Source: Actinomycetota bacterium (GTDB lineage Bacteria > Actinomycetota > Actinomycetes > UBA12327). Taken from it: DNA of 5,807 nt. The notes under the pieces were generated by a model, which saw nothing but the letters and a program-made list of their open reading frames with translations, was not told the DNA's origin and did no database searches. The stretch is from positions 2,072 to 7,878 of the forward strand of contig DPWC01000168.1 in NCBI GenBank assembly GCA_003529305.1. Direction: 5' to 3'. Shown here in pieces: positions 1-5,807 of the stretch. Position 1 is the first letter of the stretch; the number at the start of each line of letters is the position of its first letter. The translations under genes were made by a program, and so were the position numbers.

Positions 1-844
1 GGTACCCCAGGTCGCGTGCCACCGCCATATTGCGCACCATCGACCGGCCAACAAAGGTGACTTTGCGACCATGCCGCATCGCGGCATCGAGCACCTGCTG
101 AATGCGGTGCACATGGCTAGCAAACGAGGCCACGATCACCCGACGCGGTGCGGTAGCAATCGCGCGATCCAACGCCGGAGCGATATCTCGCTCGGAGGGA
201 ACGAATCCGGGGACCTCGGCATTGGTCGAATCGACCATCAGCAGGTCAACGCCCGCCTGACCGATACGCGCCAGAGCGGCTAGATCTGTGATCCGCCCAT
301 CCAGCGGCATCTGATCCATCTTGAAGTCACCCGTGTGCACCACCACTCCGGCCGAGGTGGTCACCGCCACGGCCAGGGAGTCCGGGATGGAGTGGTTGAC
401 CGCGATGTGTTCGCACGAGAACGGCCCCACCTGCAGCACTTCGCCTTCGCGCACCTCCTGCAAAGTGGGGGTGATGCGGTGCTCTTTGAGTTTGGCCGCC
501 ACCAACGCCAGGGTCAGGCGCGAGCCGATCAGCAGGATGTCGGCACGCTGGCGCAGCAGATACGGCAGCGCACCGATGTGGTCTTCGTGCCCGTGAGTGA
601 GCACCACGGCATCAATGTCGTCGTAGCGATCAGCAAGGGCCGTGAAGTCCGGCAGGATCAAATCAACACCGGGCTGAGCATCCTCAGGGAACAGCACACC
701 GCAGTCGATGATCAGCAGGCGACCATCGATCTCGAAGACTGCCATGTTGCGGCCCACTTCACCCAGGCCGCCGAGGGCCACAATGCGCAGCGCACCGGGG
801 GCAAGGGCCGGTGGGGCGGCCAGTTCTGGGTGCGGATAGTTCAC
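1..844 (-). CDS. rnj: Ribonuclease J, N-terminal part (gene continues past left edge)
   Basis: RNase J is a cytoplasmic metallo-beta-lactamase/beta-CASP nuclease with 5'-3' exonuclease and endonuclease activity in mRNA turnover and rRNA maturation. About 281 codons are visible, without a stop, running off the left edge; the family is usually about 560 residues, so roughly the first half is present. Seen in the translation: GGLGEVGRN near residues 25-33, the zinc motif HGHEDH at 84-89, NHSIPD at 150-155 and HTGDFK at 170-175, whose His and Asp complete the two-metal site. FASHVHRIQQ and VGRSMVRNM follow in the beta-CASP region. The start is GTG at 844-842, giving MNYPHPEL, which resembles actinobacterial RNase J N-termini; I found no other in-frame start in the roughly 50 bases upstream. 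It overlaps the dapA stop by four bases (GTGA) and has no clear Shine-Dalgarno, so translational coupling to dapA is likely. The family call is firm; RNA targets cannot be read from sequence. Confidence 0.97.
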   Translation of the reverse strand, partial: MNYPHPELAAPPALAPGALRIVALGGLGEVGRNMAVFEIDGRLLIIDCGVLFPEDAQPGVDLILPDFTALADRYDDIDAVVLTHGHEDHIGALPYLLRQRADILLIGSRLTLALVAAKLKEHRITPTLQEVREGEVLQVGPFSCEHIAVNHSIPDSLAVAVTTSAGVVVHTGDFKMDQMPLDGRITDLAALARIGQAGVDLLMVDSTNAEVPGFVPSERDIAPALDRAIATAPRRVIVASFASHVHRIQQVLDAAMRHGRKVTFVGRSMVRNMAVARDLGY

Positions 845-1782
845 GCGGGCAAACCCGTCACGCCACCATCGCGAAGATCCTGCAGTAGTTGTTCGCGCTC
901 AGCGGCCGTGGCTGGCACGAGCGGCAAACGCAGCGCACCCCCACCGGGCAGGCCCAGCAGGTCCAGCGCCGCTTTGGTCAAGATCGCACCCTGCGTGCGG
1001 AAGATGCCGACGAACACCGGCATCAGCTGATTGTGCAGAGCGCTGGCCGCGGCCACATCACCAGCGAGGAACGCCTCATGCAGCTGCTTCATCCGAGCAC
1101 CGACGACATGCGCGGTGACACTGACAGTGCCCACTCCCCCAACGGCAAAGAAGGCCAAGTTCACCGCATCATCGCCGGAGTACCACGCCAACCCGGTCTC
1201 GCGAATCAGCACCGCGGCCCGCTCGGTGTCCGCCGTGGCGTCCTTGCTGGCCACGATGCGCGGGTGCTCGGCCAATGTCTTATAGGTGTCGTCGGCGATG
1301 GCCAACGAGGTGCGCGCCGGAATGTCGTAGAGCACCACGGGCAGCTCGGTGGCATCGGCCACCGCGGTGAAGTGCTGGACTAGCCCGGCCTGCGGCGGCT
1401 TGTTGTAGTACGGCGTGACCACCAGCAGTCCATCGGCACCAGCGCTTTGGGCCTGCCGGGCTAGTTCGATGGTGTGCGCCGTGTCGTTGGTGCCCACACC
1501 GGCCACCACCTGCGCGCGATCGCCGACGGCCGCCTTGACCGCAGCAATAATCTGCGACTTCTCGGCATCAGAGGTGGTGGGCGCCTCGCCAGTGGTGCCA
1601 TTGACCACGATGCCGTCGTTGCCCTGCTGATCCACCAGATAGGCGGCCAATGCCTGCACGGCATCAAGATCCACCGCACCATCGGCACCAAAGGGCGTGA
1701 CCATGGCGGTGAGCAACCGGCCAAACGGCGCCACGGATCGTGGGTCTGCAGCAGTGTTCACCGGCGTGCTGGCGATGGGCAT
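841..1782 (-). CDS. dapA: 4-hydroxy-tetrahydrodipicolinate synthase (dihydrodipicolinate synthase)
   Basis: DapA condenses pyruvate with aspartate-4-semialdehyde through a Schiff base, the first committed step toward diaminopimelate (cell wall) and lysine; it acts in the cytoplasm, usually as a tetramer. The 313-residue product is a complete class I aldolase TIM barrel. Visible active-site parts are NGTTGEAPT (Thr63/Thr64), TPYYNKP (Tyr126), LYDIPARTS (Tyr152, Arg157) and IVASKDAT with the Schiff-base lysine Lys180. These line up with the E. coli catalytic residues at a constant offset of about 19, reflecting a longer N-terminus, as is common in actinobacteria. The start is ATG at 1782-1780; no good ribosome binding site precedes it, but a TAAGTT box lies 6 bases upstream. 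It begins 20 bases after the thyX stop and its TGA overlaps the rnj GTG. Its product is the substrate of DapB, encoded two genes upstream. The superfamily also includes other pyruvate aldolases, but full motif conservation and linkage to dapB favour DapA. Confidence 0.97.
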   Translation of the reverse strand: MPIASTPVNTAADPRSVAPFGRLLTAMVTPFGADGAVDLDAVQALAAYLVDQQGNDGIVVNGTTGEAPTTSDAEKSQIIAAVKAAVGDRAQVVAGVGTNDTAHTIELARQAQSAGADGLLVVTPYYNKPPQAGLVQHFTAVADATELPVVLYDIPARTSLAIADDTYKTLAEHPRIVASKDATADTERAAVLIRETGLAWYSGDDAVNLAFFAVGGVGTVSVTAHVVGARMKQLHEAFLAGDVAAASALHNQLMPVFVGIFRTQGAILTKAALDLLGLPGGGALRLPLVPATAAEREQLLQDLRDGGVTGLPA

Positions 1783-1788
1783 GAGAAG

Positions 1789-1794
1789 AACTTA
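1789..1794 (-). promoter_or_regulatory. Candidate -10 box of a leaderless dapA promoter
   Basis: On the minus strand TAAGTT (TANNNT pattern) sits 6 bases before the dapA ATG, so transcription would begin at or next to the start codon. No Shine-Dalgarno-like sequence precedes this ATG, which fits leaderless translation. No good TTGACA-like -35 element is found 17-18 bases further upstream, inside the end of thyX, so chance occurrence is quite possible. Confidence 0.27.
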
Positions 1795-1802
1795 CTCGCT
1801 GA

Positions 1803-2555
1803 TCAGGGAGCGACTCGCCCGCCGGCGACGAAGGCCGCATGCGTAATCGGCATCAATGCCGACCACGCCTGCTCATATTTCTCGGCGACCATTTCGATCT
1901 CGCGTTGCGGATAGGACGGATAGGCGCTCTCAGGTGCTTTGCGTCGCAGCGACAAGAAGTTCATCATCGCGCGGGCATTCATCGTCACATAGGCCGAGGA
2001 ATAAGTGCTCACCGGCAACACTCCGCGGGCGACCTCGCGAGCAACCCCCGCATCGAGCATTCGCCGGTACTGCGCGTAGGCCGTGATCGCCGCTTCGCGC
2101 ACCGCGTCTTGCACGACCTCGTACTGCTCCGCCGTGCCGGGAACGAACTCGTAGGCGCCGGCTTTGCCCACCTGCACCAGATTGCGATCGGCACCTGGGG
2201 TGTAAAAGATCGGGTCGAGCACGCGGTAGCGACCAGACTCTTCGTTATAAGAAGTCATCCGGTGGCGCATGTGCTCACGCCAGACAAATATCGGCGCCTG
2301 CACATAGAAAGTCATGACGGAATGCTCAAAAGGTGAACCGTGTCGTTCGCGCATCAAGAACTTGATCAGCCCGGCGTTCTCTGAGGCATCGGCCTCAATG
2401 TCGGCCAACGAGCGCTCACCCATGGTCGAGACTCGAGCCGCGAAGACCACATCGGAGTCGGCAGCCGAATGCTTCACCAATTCGACGGTGACATCGCTGC
2501 GAAAGGACACCTCGATGTCGGTGTTGATGCCGGCATCACTGGCTTGGCTGGTCAC
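1803..2555 (-). CDS. thyX: Flavin-dependent thymidylate synthase
   Basis: ThyX methylates dUMP to dTMP with methylenetetrahydrofolate as carbon donor and FAD/NADPH as reductant, releasing tetrahydrofolate rather than dihydrofolate. It is a cytoplasmic homotetramer. The 250-residue product carries the signature RHRX7S as RHRMTSYNEES at 97-107, followed by GRY. It also has HGSPFEH at 72-78, GVAREVARGVLP at 170-181 and NARAMMNFLSLR at 193-204, all typical of the FAD/dUMP site. The N-terminal SFRSDVTVELVKH and C-terminal ending GRVAP match the streptomycete-type ThyX as I recall it, rather than the mycobacterial one. The start is GTG at 2555-2553, supported by a strong purine-rich ribosome binding site just upstream. 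It lies 94 bases after dapB and 20 bases before dapA. Its placement between two lysine-pathway genes is an actinobacterial arrangement without an obvious metabolic reason. No thyA or folA is in the window. Confidence 0.98.
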   Translation of the reverse strand: MTSQASDAGINTDIEVSFRSDVTVELVKHSAADSDVVFAARVSTMGERSLADIEADASENAGLIKFLMRERHGSPFEHSVMTFYVQAPIFVWREHMRHRMTSYNEESGRYRVLDPIFYTPGADRNLVQVGKAGAYEFVPGTAEQYEVVQDAVREAAITAYAQYRRMLDAGVAREVARGVLPVSTYSSAYVTMNARAMMNFLSLRRKAPESAYPSYPQREIEMVAEKYEQAWSALMPITHAAFVAGGRVAP

Positions 2556-2560
2556 TGCAG

Positions 2561-2576
2561 CTCTCTCCCTCTCCCC
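2561..2576 (-). promoter_or_regulatory. thyX ribosome binding site
   Basis: On the minus strand the 16 bases GGGGAGAGGGAGAGAG end 5 bases before the thyX GTG start (2555-2553). Several overlapping GGAG/GGGAG cores could pair with the 16S 3' end. This is the only clear Shine-Dalgarno sequence in front of any gene in the window, and it decides the GTG start. Confidence 0.75.
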
Positions 2577-2579
2577 ACA

Positions 2580-2615
2580 GCCGCGGACGCGGCAGCGGCG
2601 CTGGGGAAGCAGCGC
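2580..2615 (-). other. Two small hairpins in the thyX leader
   Basis: The 94-base dapB-thyX gap contains two perfect inverted repeats. Positions 2598-2615 read GCGCTG, a 6-base loop, CAGCGC. Positions 2580-2593 read GCCGC, a 4-base loop, GCGGC. In the transcript both precede the thyX ribosome binding site, the second by only about 3 bases. Neither is followed by a T-run, so they are not intrinsic terminators. They may be incidental in GC-rich DNA, may stabilise the leader or processed end, or may affect access to the ribosome binding site. A TAGGAT box at 2622-2627, just upstream, could be a -10 element, but no matching -35 is seen. Confidence 0.35.
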
Positions 2616-2649
2616 AGGCTCATCCTAGGCAGCCGCGATGCGGCGCCGA

Positions 2650-3408
2650 CTACAGCCCAAGCAGATCGTGAATGCCCACCGCCAGGCCCGGTCGGCCCGA
2701 CACACTGCGCACCGCCAGGAGAACTCCTGGCATAAACGAGGCCCGGTCCAGGGAGTCGTGGCGGATCGTCAGGGTCTCCCCCGGCGAACCGAGGACGACT
2801 TCTTGATGAGCGATCAGTCCGCGCAGTCGCACCGAGTGCACCGGCACACCCTCGATCTGGGCGCCCCGCGCTCCAGGCAATCCCGAGACCGTCGCATCAG
2901 GGGCCGGTGGCGAACCAGCGGCGGTGCGCGCCGCAGCGATGCCGCGGGCCGTCTGGGTGGCTGTGCCCGAGGGGGCATCGGCCTTGTCCGGATGGTGCAA
3001 CTCGATGATCTCCACCGACTCAAAGTGCGGAGCAGCCTTCGCCGCGAAGGCCATCATCAACACTGCTCCGATGCCGAAGTTGGGGGCGATGATGCACCCC
3101 GTGGAGCCTGCAGCATCAGATGCCGCCAACCACTGGCGCACCTGGTCGTAGCGCTGCTCATCAAATCCGGTAGTGCCGACCACGGTGTGGATTCCCTGTG
3201 CGATGAGCCATTGCAGATTGCCCATCACGGCATCCGGGTGGGTGAACTCCACCACCACATCGGGAGCAGCCGCGGCCAAAGACTCCACGGTGTCGGGCAG
3301 ATCGATGGCGGCCACCAGATCCAGATCAGCGGCCTCGGTGACGGCCCGCACCACCTCAGCGCCCATGCGCCCATTGGCGCCAACGACCGCCACGCGCAGA
3401 TTTGCCAT
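2650..3408 (-). CDS. dapB: 4-hydroxy-tetrahydrodipicolinate reductase (dihydrodipicolinate reductase)
   Basis: DapB reduces the DapA product to tetrahydrodipicolinate with NAD(P)H, the second step of the diaminopimelate/lysine branch, in the cytoplasm. From the chosen start the protein is 252 residues, close to the short actinobacterial form. Motifs in order: Rossmann nucleotide site VVGANGRMG at 8-16, EFTHP at 54-58, VVGTTGF at 76-82, and the catalytic/substrate segment ELHHPDKADAPSGT at 136-149 with presumed proton donor His138 and Lys142. LPGARGA, VHSVRL and GETLTIRHDS follow in the C-terminal domain. I chose ATG at 3408-3406 (MANLRV), which places the Rossmann glycines normally. An in-frame TTG at 3417 would add three residues but is less likely. 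No Shine-Dalgarno precedes the ATG; a TAGATT box lies 7 bases upstream, suggesting a leaderless transcript. It starts 36 bases after the M16 peptidase stop and ends in TAG, 94 bases before thyX. Confidence 0.97.
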   Translation of the reverse strand: MANLRVAVVGANGRMGAEVVRAVTEAADLDLVAAIDLPDTVESLAAAAPDVVVEFTHPDAVMGNLQWLIAQGIHTVVGTTGFDEQRYDQVRQWLAASDAAGSTGCIIAPNFGIGAVLMMAFAAKAAPHFESVEIIELHHPDKADAPSGTATQTARGIAAARTAAGSPPAPDATVSGLPGARGAQIEGVPVHSVRLRGLIAHQEVVLGSPGETLTIRHDSLDRASFMPGVLLAVRSVSGRPGLAVGIHDLLGL

Positions 3409-3415
3409 GGGCGCC

Positions 3416-3445
3416 AATCTAGTGCGAGTGGCGCAGTGAACTCAC
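3416..3445 (-). promoter_or_regulatory. Candidate leaderless promoter for dapB
   Basis: In the 36-base gap after the M16 gene, minus-strand TAGATT (3421-3416, TANNNT pattern) sits 7 bases before the dapB ATG, placing a predicted transcription start at or next to the A of ATG. A weak -35 candidate GTGAGT (3445-3440; matches the TGA core of TTGACA) is 18 bases upstream of the box. There is no Shine-Dalgarno sequence in this gap, in agreement with leaderless expression. It is suggested by geometry only. Confidence 0.4.
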
Positions 3446-4785
3446 TAAGCGACGGCGCGGCGCAACTGCTTCTTCGAACTAAACGGGCCCACTGCCGAGA
3501 TGCTCATCGGCTGGGCGAACAGTTCGCTGGCCAGTTCTTGAACCTGCTCCGCGGTGACCGCATCGATGGCCGCCAGAATTTGATCGGTGGGCAACACCGT
3601 GCCATCGAAGACCTCTGCGCGGCCGATGCGTGACATCCGTGAATTGGTGCTCTCCAAACCGAGCACGGAACCTCCACGCAACTGCCCCTTGGTGCTGGCC
3701 AGTTCGTCGGCCGGCACGGGCTCACTGGCAATATTCTTAAGTTCATCGCGGCACACCGCGATGACATCCTCAAACCGCTGCGGTGGGCAGCCGGCATAGA
3801 TGCCAAACATGCCGGCATCGGCGTAGGTCTCCTGAAAGCTGTACACCGAATACGCCAGACCACGCTTCTCGCGAACCTCTTGGAACAGTCGGCTGGACAT
3901 TCCCCCGCCCAAGACTGCACCGAGCACACGCATGGTGAAGCGTCGCTCGTCACCGACCACCAGCCCAGGAACCCCAATGGTCAGGTGTGCCTGTTCGCTG
4001 TCACGGGTGACGAGCTCGACACCTGCGTCAGTGGGTGCCAAGCGCTTGGCGGTGATCCGCCGCGGCGGCGCCGGCGTTGCACTTCCATCGAGCCACCCTG
4101 CAGCGGCCAACGCCTTGCGGACCCGGCGCACCACGGCGGCGTGATCCACATTTCCGGCGGCCGCGAAGACCAGGAATTCGGGTTGGTACTTGCGGCGGAA
4201 GTAGCCGTGCACTGTGCGACGACTCATCGTGGTGATCGACTCGCGCGTACCGATGATGGGTCGGCCCACCACGGAATCACCCAGAACCGCTGTGCTGAAA
4301 CCCTCGAGCGCCAGATCAGCCGGGTCGTCATCGCGCATGGCCATCTCTTCGAGCACCACACCGCGCTCACTGTCGACATCCTCAGTGCGAATCAGCGCCG
4401 AGGTGATCATGTCGGTGATGATGTCGATGGCCAACGGAAGGTCAGCATCCAACATGTGCGCGTGGTAGCAGGTGACCTCTTTGGCCGTGAAGGCATTCAT
4501 CTGTCCACCCACGGACTCCACGGCGGAGGAAATCTCTAGCGCACTTCGAGAGGGCGTGCCTTTGAACAACAGGTGCTCGAGGAAATGCGAGGCACCGAGT
4601 TGGTGACCGGTTTCATCGCGCGAGCCGACCTGCACCCACGCGCCGAAGGCCGCCGAGCGCACACCTTCGACTTGCTCGGTGATCACTCGCGCCCCGCCCG
4701 GCAGCACGGTGCGGCGTATCCAGCCGCTCCCGTTGCCGCGGGCGAGGGTGCGAGTCGAACCTGGGGCTTGATCAGCAGCGAGCAA
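3445..4785 (-). CDS. M16-family zinc metallopeptidase (mitochondrial processing peptidase-like)
   Basis: This is a 446-residue member of the insulinase/processing-peptidase family (M16), two-lobed zinc peptidases that degrade or process peptides in a closed chamber. The N-lobe has RRTVLPGG at 24-31, GSRDE at 54-58, and the inverted zinc motif HFLEH at 67-71 (His67, His71 ligands, Glu70 catalytic). NAFTAKE follows at 97-103, and the third zinc ligand is Glu147 in VVLEEM, 76 residues after the second His as expected for M16B. The C-lobe has GGGMSSRLF at 293-301 and EKRGLAYSV at 306-314, the substrate-binding Arg/Tyr region. All active-site residues are present, and there is no signal peptide or membrane segment, so it is probably cytoplasmic. 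The start is TTG at 4785-4783, two bases after the pnp stop. An in-frame TAG at 4794-4792 prevents a longer protein, and a later GTG would cut into the conserved N-terminus. Expression is likely coupled to pnp. Actinobacterial homologues sit in the same place; the substrate is unknown to me. Confidence 0.93.
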   Translation of the reverse strand: MLAADQAPGSTRTLARGNGSGWIRRTVLPGGARVITEQVEGVRSAAFGAWVQVGSRDETGHQLGASHFLEHLLFKGTPSRSALEISSAVESVGGQMNAFTAKEVTCYHAHMLDADLPLAIDIITDMITSALIRTEDVDSERGVVLEEMAMRDDDPADLALEGFSTAVLGDSVVGRPIIGTRESITTMSRRTVHGYFRRKYQPEFLVFAAAGNVDHAAVVRRVRKALAAAGWLDGSATPAPPRRITAKRLAPTDAGVELVTRDSEQAHLTIGVPGLVVGDERRFTMRVLGAVLGGGMSSRLFQEVREKRGLAYSVYSFQETYADAGMFGIYAGCPPQRFEDVIAVCRDELKNIASEPVPADELASTKGQLRGGSVLGLESTNSRMSRIGRAEVFDGTVLPTDQILAAIDAVTAEQVQELASELFAQPMSISAVGPFSSKKQLRRAVA

Positions 4786-4787
4786 GG

Positions 4788-5807
4788 TCAGCTATCGCCG
4801 CCTTCACCACTGGAGGCTGCCTCGTCGAGAACGGGGACCAACGAAAGCTTGCCGCGGTCGTCGATCTCAGCAATTTCGACCTGAACCTTCTGGCCCACCT
4901 TCAGGACATCCTCGACATTCTCCACGCGCTTGCCGCCCACGATCTTGCGGATCTGCGAGATGTGTAGCAGTCCGTCGCGGCCAGGCATCAAGGAGACGAA
5001 CGCACCGAAGTTGGCGATCTTCACCACGGTGCCGAGGTAACGCTCCCCGATCTCGGGCATCTGCGGGTTGGCGATCGCGTTGATCATGCCCCTCGCAGCT
5101 TCAGCAGCCGAGCCAGAGGTAGCACCGATGTAGATCGTGCCATCGTCCTCGATGGTGATGTCAGCACCAGTGTCGTCTTGGATCTGGTTGATCATCTTGC
5201 CCTTAGGCCCGATGACCGCGCCGATCTGATCCACCGGAATCTTCACCGAGATGATGCGCGGAGCGAGGTCAGACATCTCGTCCGGCTCGCTGATGGCCTC
5301 AGCCATGACATCCAGAATCGTCAAGCGAGCACCCTTGGCCTGCGACAACGCTCCGGCCAGCACTGAGGCCGGAATGCCGTCGAGCTTGGTGTCCAACTGC
5401 AGCGCCGTGACGAACTCTGAGGTGCCTGCGACCTTGAAGTCCATGTCACCCATGGCGTCTTCGGCACCCAAGATGTCGGTGATGGCGATGTACTCGGTGG
5501 TGCCATCGACGGTGTCGCTGATCAGACCCATGGCGATACCGGCCACCGGGGCACGCAACGGCACACCAGCGTTCAGCAGCGACAAAGTGGACGCACACAC
5601 CGATCCCATGGAGGTCGAGCCATTGGAGCCCAGCGCCTCAGATACCTGACGGATGGCGTAGGGGAACTCCTCGCGCGTGGGCAGCACCGGGACCAGAGCT
5701 CGCTCAGCCAAGGCACCATGACCGATCTCGCGACGCTTCGGCGAACCGACTCGACCAGTCTCGCCGGTGGAATACGGCGGGAAGTTGTAGTTGTGCATGT
5801 AGCGCTT
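4788..5807 (-). CDS. pnp: Polyribonucleotide nucleotidyltransferase (PNPase), C-terminal part (5' end lies beyond right edge)
   Basis: PNPase degrades RNA 3' to 5' by phosphorolysis and can also add 3' tails; it acts as a cytoplasmic trimer. Only the last 339 codons are visible, beginning in frame at KRYMHNYNFPPYSTGE, which corresponds to mid-protein in a family usually 700-750 residues long. The internal Met at 5798 is not a start. Fragment positions: second RNase PH domain to about 170, with the phosphate-site loop NGSTSMGS at 62-69, DMDFKVAG at 121-128 and the metal-site segment LQLDTK at 136-141. A KH domain spans about 184-246 with GPKG at 200-203. An S1 domain spans about 254-325 (GERYLGTVV, FGAFVSL, DGLLHISQI, GKLSLVPV). 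A short acidic tail ends in GEGGDS and TGA. The next gene begins two bases later. The rnj gene at the far end of the cluster encodes a second RNA-decay enzyme. The promoter and any autoregulatory leader are outside the window. Confidence 0.98.
   Translation of the reverse strand, partial: KRYMHNYNFPPYSTGETGRVGSPKRREIGHGALAERALVPVLPTREEFPYAIRQVSEALGSNGSTSMGSVCASTLSLLNAGVPLRAPVAGIAMGLISDTVDGTTEYIAITDILGAEDAMGDMDFKVAGTSEFVTALQLDTKLDGIPASVLAGALSQAKGARLTILDVMAEAISEPDEMSDLAPRIISVKIPVDQIGAVIGPKGKMINQIQDDTGADITIEDDGTIYIGATSGSAAEAARGMINAIANPQMPEIGERYLGTVVKIANFGAFVSLMPGRDGLLHISQIRKIVGGKRVENVEDVLKVGQKVQVEIAEIDDRGKLSLVPVLDEAASSGEGGDS

Noticed and set aside
1..6. GGTACC (a KpnI recognition sequence) exactly at the window start, as possible evidence of a cloned-fragment edge
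   Set aside because: The reading frame of rnj runs straight through it and the site falls within conserved coding sequence (DLGY region). A six-base site at an edge can be chance.
335..1030. 231-codon plus-strand open frame opposite rnj and the end of dapA
   Set aside because: The minus strand here encodes the RNase J metal motifs and the dapA C-terminus. The plus frame has low-complexity composition and no recognised motif.
2598..2615. Hairpin in the dapB-thyX gap as an intrinsic terminator
   Set aside because: The stem is only six base pairs and no T-run follows it on the minus strand.
3406..3417. TTG at 3417 as the dapB start, three residues longer
   Set aside because: ATG at 3408 gives the usual short lead into the Rossmann motif. 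The TTG has no ribosome binding site and overlaps the candidate -10 box.
2638..3633. 331-codon plus-strand open frame opposite dapB and the end of the M16 gene
   Set aside because: It lies antisense to a gene with complete DapB motifs and spans the M16-dapB gap. Its translation is Arg/His/Gln-rich with no recognisable domain. Long antisense frames are expected opposite GC-rich genes.
3880..4539. 219-codon plus-strand open frame opposite the M16 peptidase
   Set aside because: It is antisense to the conserved M16 region and His/Arg-rich with no domain, typical of a shadow of GC-rich coding DNA.
1..5807. Search for a novel defence, mobile or biosynthetic system
   Set aside because: Every long stretch is accounted for by six conserved housekeeping genes with intact motifs. 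I saw no transposase, toxin-antitoxin pair, repeats, CRISPR array or compositional break.

Overview
The window is GC-rich and reads as a single block of six co-directional genes, all on the minus strand. No plus-strand gene is supported. In transcription order (right to left) they are: pnp (3' part only, enters from the right edge), an M16-family zinc peptidase, dapB, thyX, dapA, and rnj (5' part only, runs off the left edge). This order, and the type of each protein (streptomycete-like PNPase, ThyX and RNase J; mycobacterial-like DapB), points to an actinobacterium (Actinomycetota). I cannot resolve genus or family from the sequence alone.

The genes are tightly packed: a 2-base gap (pnp/M16), 36 bases (M16/dapB), 94 bases (dapB/thyX), 20 bases (thyX/dapA) and a 4-base GTGA overlap (dapA/rnj). 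No stretch over 300 bases lacks a gene. There are no tRNA or rRNA genes, mobile elements, CRISPR arrays or convincing rho-independent terminators.

Functionally, the cluster places two RNA-decay nucleases, PNPase (3'-5' phosphorolysis) and RNase J (5'-3' exo/endonuclease), at its two ends. Between them lie a processing-type peptidase, two consecutive enzymes of the diaminopimelate/lysine pathway (DapA makes the substrate of DapB) and the flavin-dependent thymidylate synthase ThyX. To my knowledge this order is widely conserved in actinobacteria, so it is not a new system. All recognisable catalytic motifs are intact and I see no frameshift, insertion or domain gain.

The less ordinary signals are regulatory. 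dapB and dapA have no visible Shine-Dalgarno sequence but carry TANNNT boxes 7 and 6 bases before their ATG codons, the geometry of actinobacterial leaderless promoters. thyX, in contrast, has a strong purine-rich ribosome binding site and a 94-base leader with two small hairpins. I found no convincing undescribed system here.
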